Shown piece after piece: positions 37,536 through 46,100 of a stretch of DNA of 64,000 nucleotides. Made by a program: the position numbers and the translations under genes. Under the pieces are notes generated by a model. It made no database searches. It had not been told where the DNA came from and saw only the letters and a list, made by a program, of their open reading frames with translations. The stretch is from Selaginella moellendorffii (Eukaryota > Streptophyta > Lycopodiopsida > Selaginellales > Selaginellaceae): positions 720,853 to 784,852 of the forward strand of contig NW_003314336.1 of NCBI RefSeq assembly GCF_000143415.4, given 5' to 3'. Each line of letters begins with the position of its first letter. Within the stretch, counting starts at the first letter, position 1.

Positions 37536-38859
37536 CAAATTCGCAGAGAAGATACTGTTTTTCTTTGGCAACTGTAATTATATGCTCCATTGAAGTCACC
37601 TCTTCAATGGAGTTTGTCACCGCAACACACGGGACACCCTTGAGTAGTGCGGCTCGAAAGAATAGTCCGCCGCAGTTGTACTCGACAACGCATTTGCCCT
37701 TGGAGTCGGAAGCAGGTGACCCACCTGCTATTGCATTGAAGACCCAGCTGAGCATTTCCCATGCTGCACCTGGACCTTTCTCTGGATTCGAAAGCTCCAT
37801 AGCCGTCTTCAGTTCCTCAGGCACGGGTAAATTGACCTCCCTCAGATCAATTCGATCGGCCTTGTCGAACGAAGCTGGGAAGTCACTCCAGTCCCACTCT
37901 GCTGCAGGACCAATAACAAGGGCGAGTGTGAAGATGCGGACATTCGTTGGTATCTTCTTCTTAGCTATTATCCCATGGATCTCCCGCATCTCCTTGCCTT
38001 TCAACCGAGCCTTCACCTCGTTCAAGGCCTTCCAGAACTTGTGATAGGATTCGGAGTCGTAGATCATATAGTGGACTGAAGATTCCACCTCCGCAAGTCC
38101 CACCATTAAGTTAATGGTGGAGCTGACTTCGTCTGCATGAGTGATCTCCTCGTTTGTGAAGTCCATCACACAAAATATGTTCTTGACCTGCTCATCTCCG
38201 CGGGAAACGATGCTCCTCCACCTTTGATCCTCATCCGAATTCAAGTATACCCGGTAAGGTTCTCGATAGGCCTCTGCTGTGGGGTCGAGCTGTTTCTGAA
38301 GCCGGCGGTCGACATCACTCTTAATGAAATTTGGATACTGATCCAACTTCTCAGCTTTACTTTTCGTGGCATCCCGCAGCAGATCGATGAACTTGGGGGC
38401 CCCCTTCACGTACTCGTCGATGTCTTCATTTGACAAATCCAGCGCTTCCATCATCTCTTGCGTGGTGTCGATGCTCACCCTTTCCACGGCCACTTGCTCG
38501 AAGATCCAATCCTTCAATAGCGCACGAGCTCTCAGAGTCGTGCACAAGTCCTCGTATGTCACAATATGGCCAGGAGTCATTTTGGTCTTGTTGAAGACTA
38601 CCTCACCACGTAGAAGAGCATTAGCCACTGTCAGAAGGTCGTCGTCGTCTAGAGACCGTGAGAAATGCAAGGCGTTGAGCTTCAAATCATTGGGCTTCCG
38701 GCCGTCCTCCACACCCATTGAGTTTGGCAACTCCCCGTCATGGTACCTCCTCAGCACATCTACCCATTTGTCAAAAACAACTTTTGTCGCGAGTAGAATG
38801 TTATGGATGCTGAGTGTGTCATTGACCCCCAGTGTTTTCGAGAGAAGACTTGAGAATTC

Positions 38860-38913
38860 CTGCAATGGAAATGGCGTGAGGCCACATGCTATGCCACATG
38901 CAACGAGGCTTAC
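38860..38913 (-). other. 54-bp intron containing the T1 palindrome
   Basis: On the minus strand it runs GTAAGC to TTGCAG. It is phase 0 and a multiple of three without a stop, so retention would keep the frame. The palindrome occupies 38871-38892, ending 11 nt from the 3' splice site, and a second half-copy precedes it. Confidence 0.75.
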
Positions 38914-39520
38914 CTGCCAGGCGCTAGTTGCTAGTGCACGTCCTTGTCCTGGTTTTTGTGGCTTCTTCAGTTGAACCCAGAGCTTCCGTGTTCGTGCCAA
39001 TGTCTCGTGCAGACCCGATTTGTAGCACGTTTCTTGCTTGACATTCTGCACATGGGAGATGTATATGATAGATCGGAGGGGCGAGTTGCCTTTTATCAGG
39101 CGGACAACTCTTGTCTTGAAGACTTTCTTCACCTCCTCGCCCACCATAATATCCACAACTATCTCTTGCATCGCCAAACTAGAATGCTACCTGGAGACGG
39201 CATAGAACCGGATGTTCTGATCGTCCAACACCTTCCTATTGATCAAGTCTGGAAACCTCGTCTCGCCCTTCATTGTTCGGTAGTAGGGGATCACGTCTGC
39301 GATGTCGGGTGTTACTGGACTTGCCAGCATCTTCTGCTTCAGTTTCTCCACCCACTCATTAGATACTAGCCTGTGGTTGTATTTGCTTTGGATGTCGATA
39401 CGGCTCACATCGATTGTATATACTTTGTTGGAATAGTAACAAGTACTATTATCTGCGACGATTTTTGCTGCCTCTTCTTGCTCTTTCTGCTCTTTGCGGC
39501 TCTTCTTTTTGGTGGGTGTA

Positions 39521-40114
39521 TGTAAGCAACCAAAGAGAACGACTTGAGAGACGGTCCATGGGGTTCAAATATAGAGGGAAAGGGCCCATGAATAAGAGTG
39601 CACCCCCTTTTCCAATCGGTTAAGGGTCTTGGGATATTTGGGGTTAAGCTTCCTTGGGTTTGAATAGTACTGGGCTGGGTGACCTCCCGGGAAGTCCAAA
39701 CTCAGGAGCTTACATTTGGTATCGGAGCGGGTCTCGGGTCCGACTCTGTTGGTTGGCTAGGGGAATCACACCACATGTTGATTGACATCTGGCTGATCCA
39801 GTTTGCTCCCGCTGGGCTCGACCCGAGGGGTAGGGTGTCAAGAGAGCGGGGCTCTCGGGAGAGCTGCGGCTCTCAGCTTCTGTTCACGAGGGCGTGAACT
39901 TGCAGGGAAGCATGGTGGATTGTAAGCAACCAAAGAGAACGACTTGAGAGACGGTCCATGGGGTTCAAATATAGAGGGAAAGGGCCCATGAATAAGAGTG
40001 CACCCCCTTTTCCAATCGGTTAAGGGTCTTGGGATATTTGGGGTTAAGCGTCCTTGGGTTTGAATAGTACTGGGCTGGGTGACCTCCCGGGAAGTCCAAA
40101 CTCAGGAGCTTACA
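39521..40114 (+). mobile_element. TRIM retrotransposon (594 bp) inserted in an exon of the T1 leftward gene
   Basis: Two LTRs of 194 bp (39521-39714 and 39921-40114) each begin TGTAAGC and end GCTTACA. They flank a 206-bp interior that starts with a primer site TTTGGTATCGGAGC and ends GGAAGCATGGTGGAT. The duplicated target is GTGTA (39516-39520 and 40115-40119). The LTRs differ at one position that I can see (GGTTAAGCT versus GGTTAAGCG), so the insertion is young. Removing the element and one target copy restores the open frame ...ASGSNTT|PTKKKSRKEQ... . No coding capacity; it must use enzymes of an autonomous element. Confidence 0.96.
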
Positions 40115-40902
40115 GTGTAGTGTTCGAACCCGAGGCAATGGCATCACCGAGTAGCTTCTTTTTTGGAGGAGAGTCGGATGTCGGCTTGAGCTTGACCACC
40201 CTTTTCTACTTCGGGGTAGTTTCCAGATCGACCCCCTTCCCCTTCGCTTCGCGAACTGGAGGCACTCTCAACGGCTCAATGTTGGAATATAGTTTTTGAA
40301 CATCGCCGTTGGTGAGGTCCGTGGATTCCATGTGATCTTCATAGACCCGCAGCGTCTTTGAAATTGTAGGCCTCCTGGACAACCTCTCCCTAGCTCCCTC
40401 TAGGATTTCCTCATAGCCGCTGCCCCCCTCCAGGAAGCTGCTAGGATGTGCAAGGTGGATCTTGAAGGTAGACGCTGTCTCTACCACAAGTGTCAGTCCA
40501 TATTCTTGCATGGAACTGCATGGAGTGTCTGTCACTTGGATGAGGATCCTCATGCATTCTTTTCTCCCACCATCTGTGTTGTACAGCCTCAGATCCTCCC
40601 CTTCCATCCCAAAAGTCCAACTGGTGAGCTCCTCCCCCTTCTCTGCATCCACATTGACAGTGGCTGGAAGAAGAACGCAACTCCTCGCCTGTTTAGAAAT
40701 GCACAACAATTAGAGCTGACAGATGAAAAGCTAGCAGCTGGAAATAACGTGAGGCCACACGCCATTCACCACTGCATCAGATGTCTTGAGGCTGCATCCT
40801 AAGATGGCGTGAGGCTACACGCCATCTGTAACCAGACTGCACTCGAGAGCCCAATCGGTGCATGCCAATGTTGCTACTGAATGGCATGTGGCCTCATGCC
40901 AT

Positions 40903-41330
40903 TTTCTACTTGGCCTAAAAGACTTACCATTTGAAGCCGAATGGAGGCGTGACAACCGGACTCACTGGCGAATGTGCACAGTGTGTGCAGCGGATCGTAG
41001 CAGCAAGGCTACTCTGCCACTTACAGTTGGAGAGTGGCGCTGAAATCTCCCGGGACGCCAAGTGGGCTGCGTGTGGGTGGCGGAGTGGGCGGCAGAGTTG
41101 GCGGCGAAGTTACAAACTGGGTGTGTCTTGAAGTGGACGCCGATGCACACGAGCGCGATGCGAGCGCGAGTGTGATGCAAGCGCGAGTGGACGCCGATGC
41201 ACACAAGAAACCTGTAGAGAAGTGGGAGTGCGAGTGGGAGCGCGATGCGAGCGCGAGTACGAAGCAAAATGCAAAACCTAACCTCACACGCGCGAAATGT
41301 CATGACAGTTGGTAATCCCGCCACATCATC
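40903..41330. repeat. GCGAG-rich tandem motif region, upstream of the leftward gene (copy 2)
   Basis: Short units such as GCGAGCGCGAG, GATGCACACGAG and GTGGGCGGCAGAGTTGGCGG repeat imperfectly. The equivalent in copy 1 is about 33.17-33.60 kb. The sequence is unusually CpG-rich compared with the rest of T1. Open frames on both strands here are low-complexity by-products. It could be 5' leader or promoter of the leftward gene; I cannot place a start codon or transcription start. Confidence 0.5.
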
Positions 41331-42154
41331 ATTCCTCGGACTTGGGCGCCACCATTAATTTCTGGATCGCTGCGCGCATGCGTGAAATCCAAAAGAAATC
41401 CGCAACGTCATCATTCCTCGGACTGCATGCACGCGAAATCCAAAAGAAAGATCATGATTGGGATATCATTTAATACCCTCGCTATATTTATACCATGCAT
41501 GATTGGATATTCCAAAGCATCTTGTATTTCCAAAAATGCCAGATGTTCAGCTAAATAAATTGTCAGAGGATTTGATGTGACGTTCAAGCGTGTGGGCTCA
41601 TGCAATTTTGATCCCAAAAAATGCACCAAAAAATGCTCGGCGTCATCTGGCGTTATCTCTTGAATGGCATGGGGCCGCATGCCATTTTCAGGAGCACATA
41701 GAAGTATATTCCTAGAATATTATGATACGCGCAAGATTCTTTTGAGTTTCCTAGAGATCCAACCGTTAGATCACAACTAGATTTTACAGAATGGTATACA
41801 ATGTCCTTCTTGATGACCCTGCAAAGAAGCATCTTGATCTGACACCACATGAGACCACACGAGCCTTACAATGTTTCAGGGGCATTTGCCATAGATCCGA
41901 CCGTTATTTTGCTCCAAGATTCTACAGTTTGGTGTGCATTGATCTTTCCATCGACACTGCAAAGGGACATCACAATCAGATGTAGGATCACAAGAAACCA
42001 ACTTCACTAACTCTGGTTTCACCAAGATCTACATAAGGAGTTATGAAATGAAAGGACCCTCTCTATTGAAATGTGTTTATGGTCCTAGGGGTGTGACATA
42101 TCAAAGGATTTTGCATCAAGTTCTGTATTTGCATGTTTATCAAGCTACTGAATT

Positions 42155-42180
42155 GCTAAACCCTAAACCCTAACCCTAAA
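42155..42180 (+). repeat. Short interstitial telomere-type repeat in T1 copy 2
   Basis: CTAAACCCTAAACCCTAACC-type run with one shortened unit. It lies in the intergenic part between the two divergent T1 genes. Confidence 0.85.
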
Positions 42181-42201
42181 CATGTGGCAAATGCTGCGTG
42201 A

Positions 42202-43435
42202 AGAAAGATGCCCTTTCTGGGCAAATGCTGTAAGAGGCAGATGCCGAGCAGATGTATCTCAGGCTAGCGAAGGGGACAAACGAAAGCTAGCTATAAACAT
42301 GACGGGATGCAAATAGATTACTAGGCTGGTTCTGCGAAAATCAAAAACCATAATTGAAAACATTGAAAATGCAAAAAGAAAGGTTTATAATATTTTTGAA
42401 TTTTAAGCAACAAAGGAATGTAAGTAGGGCATGTGTTTGTAAGTTTAAAAATGCCTCAACCACTTAAATTCCCAAGTAAATAAAGCTGTTTCTATTTTTG
42501 GTACAGGTAAACTTTATAGCGTGTGGGCTCATGCAATTTTGAACCCAAAAATGCACCAAAAAATGCTCGACTAGCATTATTCTTTGAATGGCATGTGGCC
42601 TTATATTGCCATAAATGGACGTACACACACAACATAATTATTCCTTTACACGGCGAATAATCTTGGCGCGGATCGCTGACATGGCATGGCAAAGTTCGAA
42701 TCACTGACATGGCACAGCTGGATCGAGGCAAGGACATGATGTGACAAAGTTCAACCTCCGACAGCAAAGTCTAGAAGCTACTCAGTTTGAAATTTGTCAG
42801 AGGAATCATAAGATCTGGTTTGTCAGAGGATTTGATGTGACGTTCAAGCGTGTGTTATTTTTGAATTCTCGAACTCATTCCTAGGTCTATCATTTTTGTG
42901 TGCCGTGTTCTTGGTTCCGCTGAGCGCAGTGAGCGCTGCTTGTGTAAGCGGCATTGTGAGCTGTGGTTTATGCGTCTACAAGCGGTTACGGCATTGCGAG
43001 CGCCATTGCGAGCGGCAGTTTATGCGAGTGGCAGTTTGTGCGAGCGGCGCTACGAGTAGTTGCGGTGTTGCGAGCGGCACTATCTTTGGTGTGGTTACCG
43101 CTTCCTCTTGATATTCGGCACTTGTGCTTCCTGGTATGTTCACCATGGAATGGTTTAGGACCACATTTAGAAATGGCATGAAGCCACATGCCATCTTGGG
43201 CCCTTGCAATTTCATGGCTAGCGTATTGTCATGTATGTTTTTACTTGCCTGCAGCTGTGTGTATATCAAGATGGCATGAGGGCTCATGCCAATTTTGTGA
43301 ATGCGAAATTTCACGTGGGTGTCAATAGCATGTTTGAATAATGGCATGTGGCCTCATGCTATTTGGTACGTTATGATTTAGGCCATTCTCCAATCGTTTT
43401 TTGTATGGTCTTAACTTCTTTTCTGCACTTTCAGA
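42202..43435. promoter_or_regulatory. Intergenic and 5' leader region between the divergent T1 genes
   Basis: About 1.2 kb of unique T1 sequence precedes the rightward gene. It includes a direct repeat of GTGTGGGCTCATGCAATTTT (also at 41602-41621). At 42900-43090 there is a run of imperfect GCGAGCGGCAGTTTRTGC-like units. Three palindromes lie at 43173, 43271 and 43341. The rightward coding start follows a pyrimidine-rich acceptor-like TTTTCTGCACTTTCAG (ending 43434), so a leader intron is likely. Confidence 0.45.
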
Positions 43436-45217
43436 ATGGCCTTTAGGGTTGGGGAAAAGGTTTACATTTTGAATGGTGGGAAGAGAGTTGCAAAAGGGAC
43501 CCTTGTGTCTATGGATCGGAACTTTGTTATACACTGTCAAAGGCTTGGGGAAGGCAATGCTGCTGTATCAGTAGAGACTGTCTTCGATGGGAATGTGGTC
43601 GCTATTGAACGAGGAGAGATGGTCGTCGAGGTAAATGTTGTTGTTGCCTTGAAAAATCTGCAGAAGAAAGCAGATGTTGGGGACAGCGCAAGTGCGACGC
43701 ATGTTCCCTCCGTGGATCTTAAGAACCGTGCTACATGGATTCAGGCAAAGGTGTTTCTAAACAACCCCGAGGGGGAGGTGGTAGCTGAGGGCTTAGCCAC
43801 AGTTGTCGATCCAAGAGATGCGGTTGCTAATCAAGAATTGGGCTGGGATGATATTAGAGTTGCGATTTTAGAGGTTGTTGACACAGAAGAAAATAGTCTG
43901 ACTATTGGAAGCATTGTGCGGTGGAAATTGAGGCATTTAGTGTTTGAGAATGTGAAGGATTCACAATCAAACACCACTACAACTGATGACAGAACATCTC
44001 TTCATGGGAAAAGAAAGTACACCTTCCTACAGCGCAGCCAAAGGGATCTGAGCAACGAACCGAAAAGGCAAAAAATGGCGATGGAGGTTCGAATGGTCTC
44101 GACAGTTGCTTGTTGCAAGAGGAGGTGCTGTCAACATGCTGATTGGGATGCTATTGAAGAGGAGAGAGCAAGATACAAGACATTGTCCTGGAAGGCAGCT
44201 CGCAATTTTGTGTATGAAGCATTACGGTCATCTGTTGATGCTTCAGAACATCAGGTGGGGGGCATGGTCTTCCAGAGGGGTTTGGTCTGCATGAAGGCAT
44301 GGAGAATCATTTATGGAGTCCCTCGAAGCACATTCTACAGAATCAAAACTGAGTTCGAGGAACAAAGGGTTCAACAGACAGTCCATGGGAACGACGGTAC
44401 GCACAAAACCAGGGGTCATGTTGTATATGGAGAGGCAATCTTTAAGAGGTTTGTCGAGACATGTAGCGAGTAGCAACCACATAAAACCCGCCTCTTGGAA
44501 GATGGAACACGAGACACCCAACGAGTTCTCCCTTCCATGTATACCAAGGGGGCCATATTGGAAGATGTGAATCGGGAACTCCAGAGTAATGGCTATAGGA
44601 AGCTGAGCCAATCTAGATTTAGTAGATTGTGGAGCAACAGGTTCAGGGATGTGAGTATAGGAAAGTACTCCAGCTTTTCAAAGTGTGACGAGTGCACTGC
44701 TATCAAAATGGCTTTGTCGAAGAATTCTTGTAGTGCTCAAGAGAGAGAGACGTTGGTTAGAAGGCGGCTCAACCACAACATCGAGCAAAGAAGCTGTAGG
44801 ACTACATATTATCATAACAGGATTCTCTCCATGGAGAGACCTGACTCTTACCTCTGCATCATCCACGACAAAATGGACCAGAAAAAGACGTGCTTACCTC
44901 GACTCAATCCTGCCCCCAAGGCAATCTCTTCATCCATGCAGCTGCCTGTGTCTCTGTTTGGCATAATCGCTCATGGGCATGGTGCCCAGAACTATGGGAA
45001 CTTCTTTGTACCTCTATGGGGTGGCGGGGGTGCAAACATGATGATTGCGTCCCTAGCAAAACACTTATGTCGGCTTGTTCACCTTGACAATGAGATTTAT
45101 TATACAACCATATGGACTCAGTCTGGACACAAAGTCACCGCGCTAGTCACCATGCCTCAGATATGTCTAGCCCCTGGACAAAAAACATATAATTTCACGT
45201 CATTTTCAAATACTTGA
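43436..45217 (+). pseudogene. Transposase-like gene of T1 (one internal stop, 3' end missing)
   Basis: One frame of 594 codons is interrupted only by TAG at 44471-44473. Residues about 1-85 (VGEKVYILNGGKRVAKGTL...) resemble the TNP1/En/Spm-type domain found beside plant transposases. Around residues 220-240 a Cys-rich CCKRRCCQHAD begins a second region with GVPRSTFYRIK and HGNDGTH. After the stop come FSKCDECTAIK and a CIIHDKMDQKKT block. There, Asp in HDKMDQ is my candidate for the first catalytic acidic residue, by resemblance to plant and animal transposon-like proteins of the DUF7869 type. The later acidic motifs expected in that family are absent: the frame ends 33 bp before the right TIR. 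Confidence 0.65.
44471..44473 (+). other. In-frame TAG that breaks the T1 transposase-like frame
   Basis: The frame is the same before and after (GAG-TAG-CAA). A single CAG-to-TAG or TGG-to-TAG change would explain it. Confidence 0.85.
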
Positions 45218-45250
45218 AAATTTGTACCTAGTCCCATTTTACTGAATAAA

Positions 45251-45274
45251 TCCCACTTTAACGAAATAGAGCTT
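45251..45274 (-). repeat. Right terminal inverted repeat of T1
   Basis: Twenty-four bases exactly complementary to 29836-29859. They lie 33 bp after the stop of the transposase-like frame, so the 3' part of that gene has been lost against the transposon end. Confidence 0.95.
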
Positions 45275-46095
45275 GTAACATGTTTGGACTAAAAGCTCCA
45301 ACTTGAGGAGTCCAAGATGGATCTAAGATGGAGTCTGAGATGGATCGAGATGGAATCTGAGATGGACCGAGATTGAGTCTGAGATGGACCCAAGATGGAG
45401 TCCGAGATGGACTGAGATGGAGTCCGAGATGGAGTCCGAGAGCACCTAAAGGCAGAAGGTGGGGAGAGTACCCATGGGGCTTGCATAGGGCCACGGTGTT
45501 CCGAAGTGTTGTCCTAGAGTCCCAAACTAGGGAAAGGAGGAGGAGCAGTCCTTTAGTGTAGTGACTAAGGATATGGTCACATGGTGAGGAAGTCCCAAAG
45601 GACAATGGGATTTAGTGGCTAGGCCTACAGGCCTTGATCTAGTGGCAATGTTGGCAAACATGGCCATGGACAGAAAAGGGACTTGGTAAGAATTGACAAA
45701 GGGATATTGGGGAAGGTTATTCGCCATGTCTATAGGCATCCTAAGGATGCTAAGGAGTGGATCTAGGATGACCACTTGTGGACAGATGGCCCAGTCTTGG
45801 AGATCCGGGACTGTGATGCAAGTGGTATTGGACCACCAGTGTGGCAAAGGTGAATGGGCATGGCCTTAGTGTAATGGGCTGATATGTCAGTGGCACCTTT
45901 GGGTGTTAGTCTTGGGACCCGACACGTAGAGCACTTGGACTAAATGTAACAGTTGAGTGGCATGAATGCCATTCTTGGGGGTAGCAAATCCCTAAGTCCG
46001 GAATAGGACTTATGGAGGTTGTGAGTGAGACTCCTCCAAACAGCCAGAGGTGTGGTTAAGTGACTAAAGTAGAATGGAAAATTTAGTCACTTACA
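45275..46095 (+). repeat. Second part of the L1 3' LTR
   Basis: After the GTAA duplication, the sequence resumes CATGTTTGGACTAAAAGCTCC, matching the 5' LTR from about 24276. It is shorter than the 5' LTR by about 600 bp, chiefly the minisatellite and the segment up to about 25.03 kb. It ends CACTTACA, then CCGTG. Confidence 0.92.
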
Positions 46096-46100
46096 CCGTG

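Larger units (their letters stand above)
34724..40688 (-). pseudogene. Copy 2 of the T1 leftward gene: ParB-like domain, linkers and FCP1/SCP-like HAD phosphatase
   Basis: Reconstructed minus-strand exons: 40688-38914 (holding a nested TRIM), 38859-37536, 37485-37399, 37360-37271, 37218-37078, 37030-36494, 36436-36422, 36372-36265, 36217-35633, then the phosphatase part to the stop at 34724. Frames join across all introns but the last. Within the first exon, QNIRFYAVS then R-stop-HSSLAMQE resembles the S-G-Q-H core of ParB/sulfiredoxin-like folds. Later parts are a novel helical region, a Lys/Arg-rich linker, an Asp/Glu run (about 36690-36545), TPLEPP-type repeats, then VFDLNGVL and IIDDSPIK. 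Lesions: stops at 40206-40208 and 39187-39189, a TAG near 36123, AG-to-GG at a splice acceptor near 35590, and a 1-base deletion near 35523. Confidence 0.75.
34282..42201. repeat. Tandem copy 2 of the left half of T1
   Basis: A 7.9-kb unit begins with an internal, perfect copy of the left terminal repeat (34282-34305) and continues without break into the unique right part of T1 after GCTGCGTGA. It holds the more complete version of the leftward gene and the nested TRIM element. Confidence 0.9.
30222..43362. repeat. Dispersed 22-bp palindrome family, consensus core TGGCATGWGGCCWCATGCCA
   Basis: Copies seen at 30222-30243, 31288-31309, 32567-32588, 32722-32743, 33015-33036, 33075-33096, 33152-33173, 34668-34689, 35744-35765, 35819-35840, 37040-37061, 37231-37252, 37372-37393, 38871-38892, 40744-40765, 40804-40825, 40881-40902, 41664-41685, 42588-42612, 43173-43194, 43271-43292 and 43341-43362. 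Arms are ATGGCRTG and CAYGCCAT; the six-base centre varies. Some sit in introns, some in exons, some in untranslated or intergenic DNA of T1. I saw none outside T1. Several pairs are simply the two tandem copies. Confidence 0.9.
29836..45274. mobile_element. 15.4-kb TIR DNA transposon (here called T1) with two divergent decayed genes
   Basis: Perfect 24-bp terminal inverted repeats (29836-29859 and 45251-45274) start AAGCTCTATTTCGTTAAAGT. They are flanked by GTAA on both sides (29832-29835, 45275-45278). The L1 5' LTR shows the empty site as ...GAGC-ATAA-CACG..., so insertion duplicated four bases. The left half is present twice (29836-34281 and 34282-42201), each copy starting with the left terminal repeat. 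One gene runs leftward (ParB-like and HAD-phosphatase domains) and one rightward (transposase-like). Both are broken and the transposase lacks its end, so the copy is non-autonomous. I cannot assign a superfamily. Confidence 0.9.
24246..46095 (+). mobile_element. Non-coding LTR retrotransposon L1, with a DNA transposon nested in its 3' LTR
   Basis: The 5' LTR is 24246-25780 and begins TGTGAGACAC and ends CACTTACA. The internal region is 25781-29751. The 3' LTR begins at 29752, is interrupted at 29836-45274, and ends at 46095. The flanks CCGTG at 24241-24245 and at 46096-46100 form a 5-bp target-site duplication, which fixes both ends. A primer-site-like TTGGTATTGGAG follows the 5' LTR at about 25783. 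The interior has no gag or pol I can recognise, so it would depend on another element's enzymes. The two LTRs differ by large indels: the GA-rich minisatellite is much longer in the 5' copy. Confidence 0.93.

Noticed and set aside
39187-39189. A very short intron in place of the TAG between RFYAVSR and HSSLAMQE
   Set aside because: GTAGCATTCTAG would be only 12 bp. The frame is unchanged on both sides, so a CAG-to-TAG substitution is simpler.
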